Part shown: piece by piece, positions 22,827 to 22,859 of the stretch
How positions within the stretch are numbered: position 1 is the first letter of the stretch
Layout: each line of letters begins with the position of its first letter
NCBI GenBank assembly: GCA_020638495.1
Contig: JACKIN010000025.1
Location: 1 to 22,859, forward strand
Source of the DNA: Geminicoccaceae bacterium
Lineage (GTDB): Bacteria; Pseudomonadota; Alphaproteobacteria; Geminicoccales; Geminicoccaceae
Direction of reading: 5' to 3'
Length of the DNA: 22,859 nt
Notes under the pieces: model-generated
The model's database searches: none
What the model saw: the letters and a program-made list of their open reading frames with translations, nothing else
What the model was told of the DNA's origin: nothing
Made by a program: the position numbers and the translations under genes

Positions 22827-22859
22827 ATGACCGAACCGATGACCGACGAGATGATGGCC
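22827..22859 (+). CDS. possible start of a further island gene (partial)
   Basis: ATG at 22827 opens MTEPMTDEMMA and runs off the window. The same frame is open upstream to about 22719 and would encode a hydrophobic stretch (SLVLIVSLVVV), so a longer signal-bearing protein starting further left is an alternative. No ribosome-binding sequence is clear. The 110 nt before it hold nothing else recognisable. Confidence 0.25.
   Translation, partial: MTEPMTDEMMA

Noticed and set aside
1..22859. CRISPR array or other regularly spaced long repeats
   Set aside because: No direct repeats of 20 nt or more with unique spacers were seen by eye; the only phased repeats are the short TGATC and ATTTTCTC sets.

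Overview
The window is GC-rich bacterial DNA, packed with short-spaced operons. The gene families (hydroxyproline-type catabolism, paired ABC importers, a GntR/FadR regulator, two fumarylacetoacetate hydrolase (FAH) family enzymes) suggest a free-living, probably alphaproteobacterial heterotroph. No rRNA or complete tRNA is present to fix the taxon. All assignments come from reading motifs in the translated sequence; no database search was run.

Positions 1-9231 hold a catabolic block. At the left edge a truncated gene overlaps a class IV aminotransferase, followed by a cyclase-family metal hydrolase, both on the plus strand. Facing them is a seven-gene minus-strand operon, read from 8141 down to 2050: substrate-binding protein, two permeases and ATPase of a polar amino-acid ABC importer, an enolase-superfamily enzyme, a proline racemase-superfamily enzyme with a Ser/Cys active-site pair, and a dihydrodipicolinate synthase-family (DapA) lyase very like pyrroline-4-hydroxy-2-carboxylate deaminase. 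The likely substrate is a hydroxyproline isomer or a close derivative. A FadR-type regulator (8494-9231) sits upstream.

Positions 9409-14864 hold a plus-strand operon that diverges from the regulator: FAH-family enzyme, NMT1/taurine-type ABC importer (binding protein, ATPase, permease), an LDH2-family dehydrogenase and a second FAH-family enzyme. Its substrate is not identifiable. At 14907-19331 a large FAD/Fe-S 2-hydroxyacid dehydrogenase and a serine-glyoxylate-type aminotransferase are divergently transcribed.

At 19346 the ordinary chromosome appears to stop. A 3' half of a tRNA-Lys(UUU), lacking its 5' half, marks the left attachment site of an integrated element. It is followed by candidate integrase arm repeats and a tyrosine integrase. 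The integrase is broken twice: by a one-base frameshift and by an IS630-family insertion whose TA target duplication can be read exactly. Removing the insertion restores the integrase C-terminus, which then ends in an ATGA overlap with an unknown island gene that itself carries a frameshift. The island runs off the right edge. The best candidates for something new are the substrate of the two co-located transport/catabolism operons and the unknown island protein downstream of the integrase.
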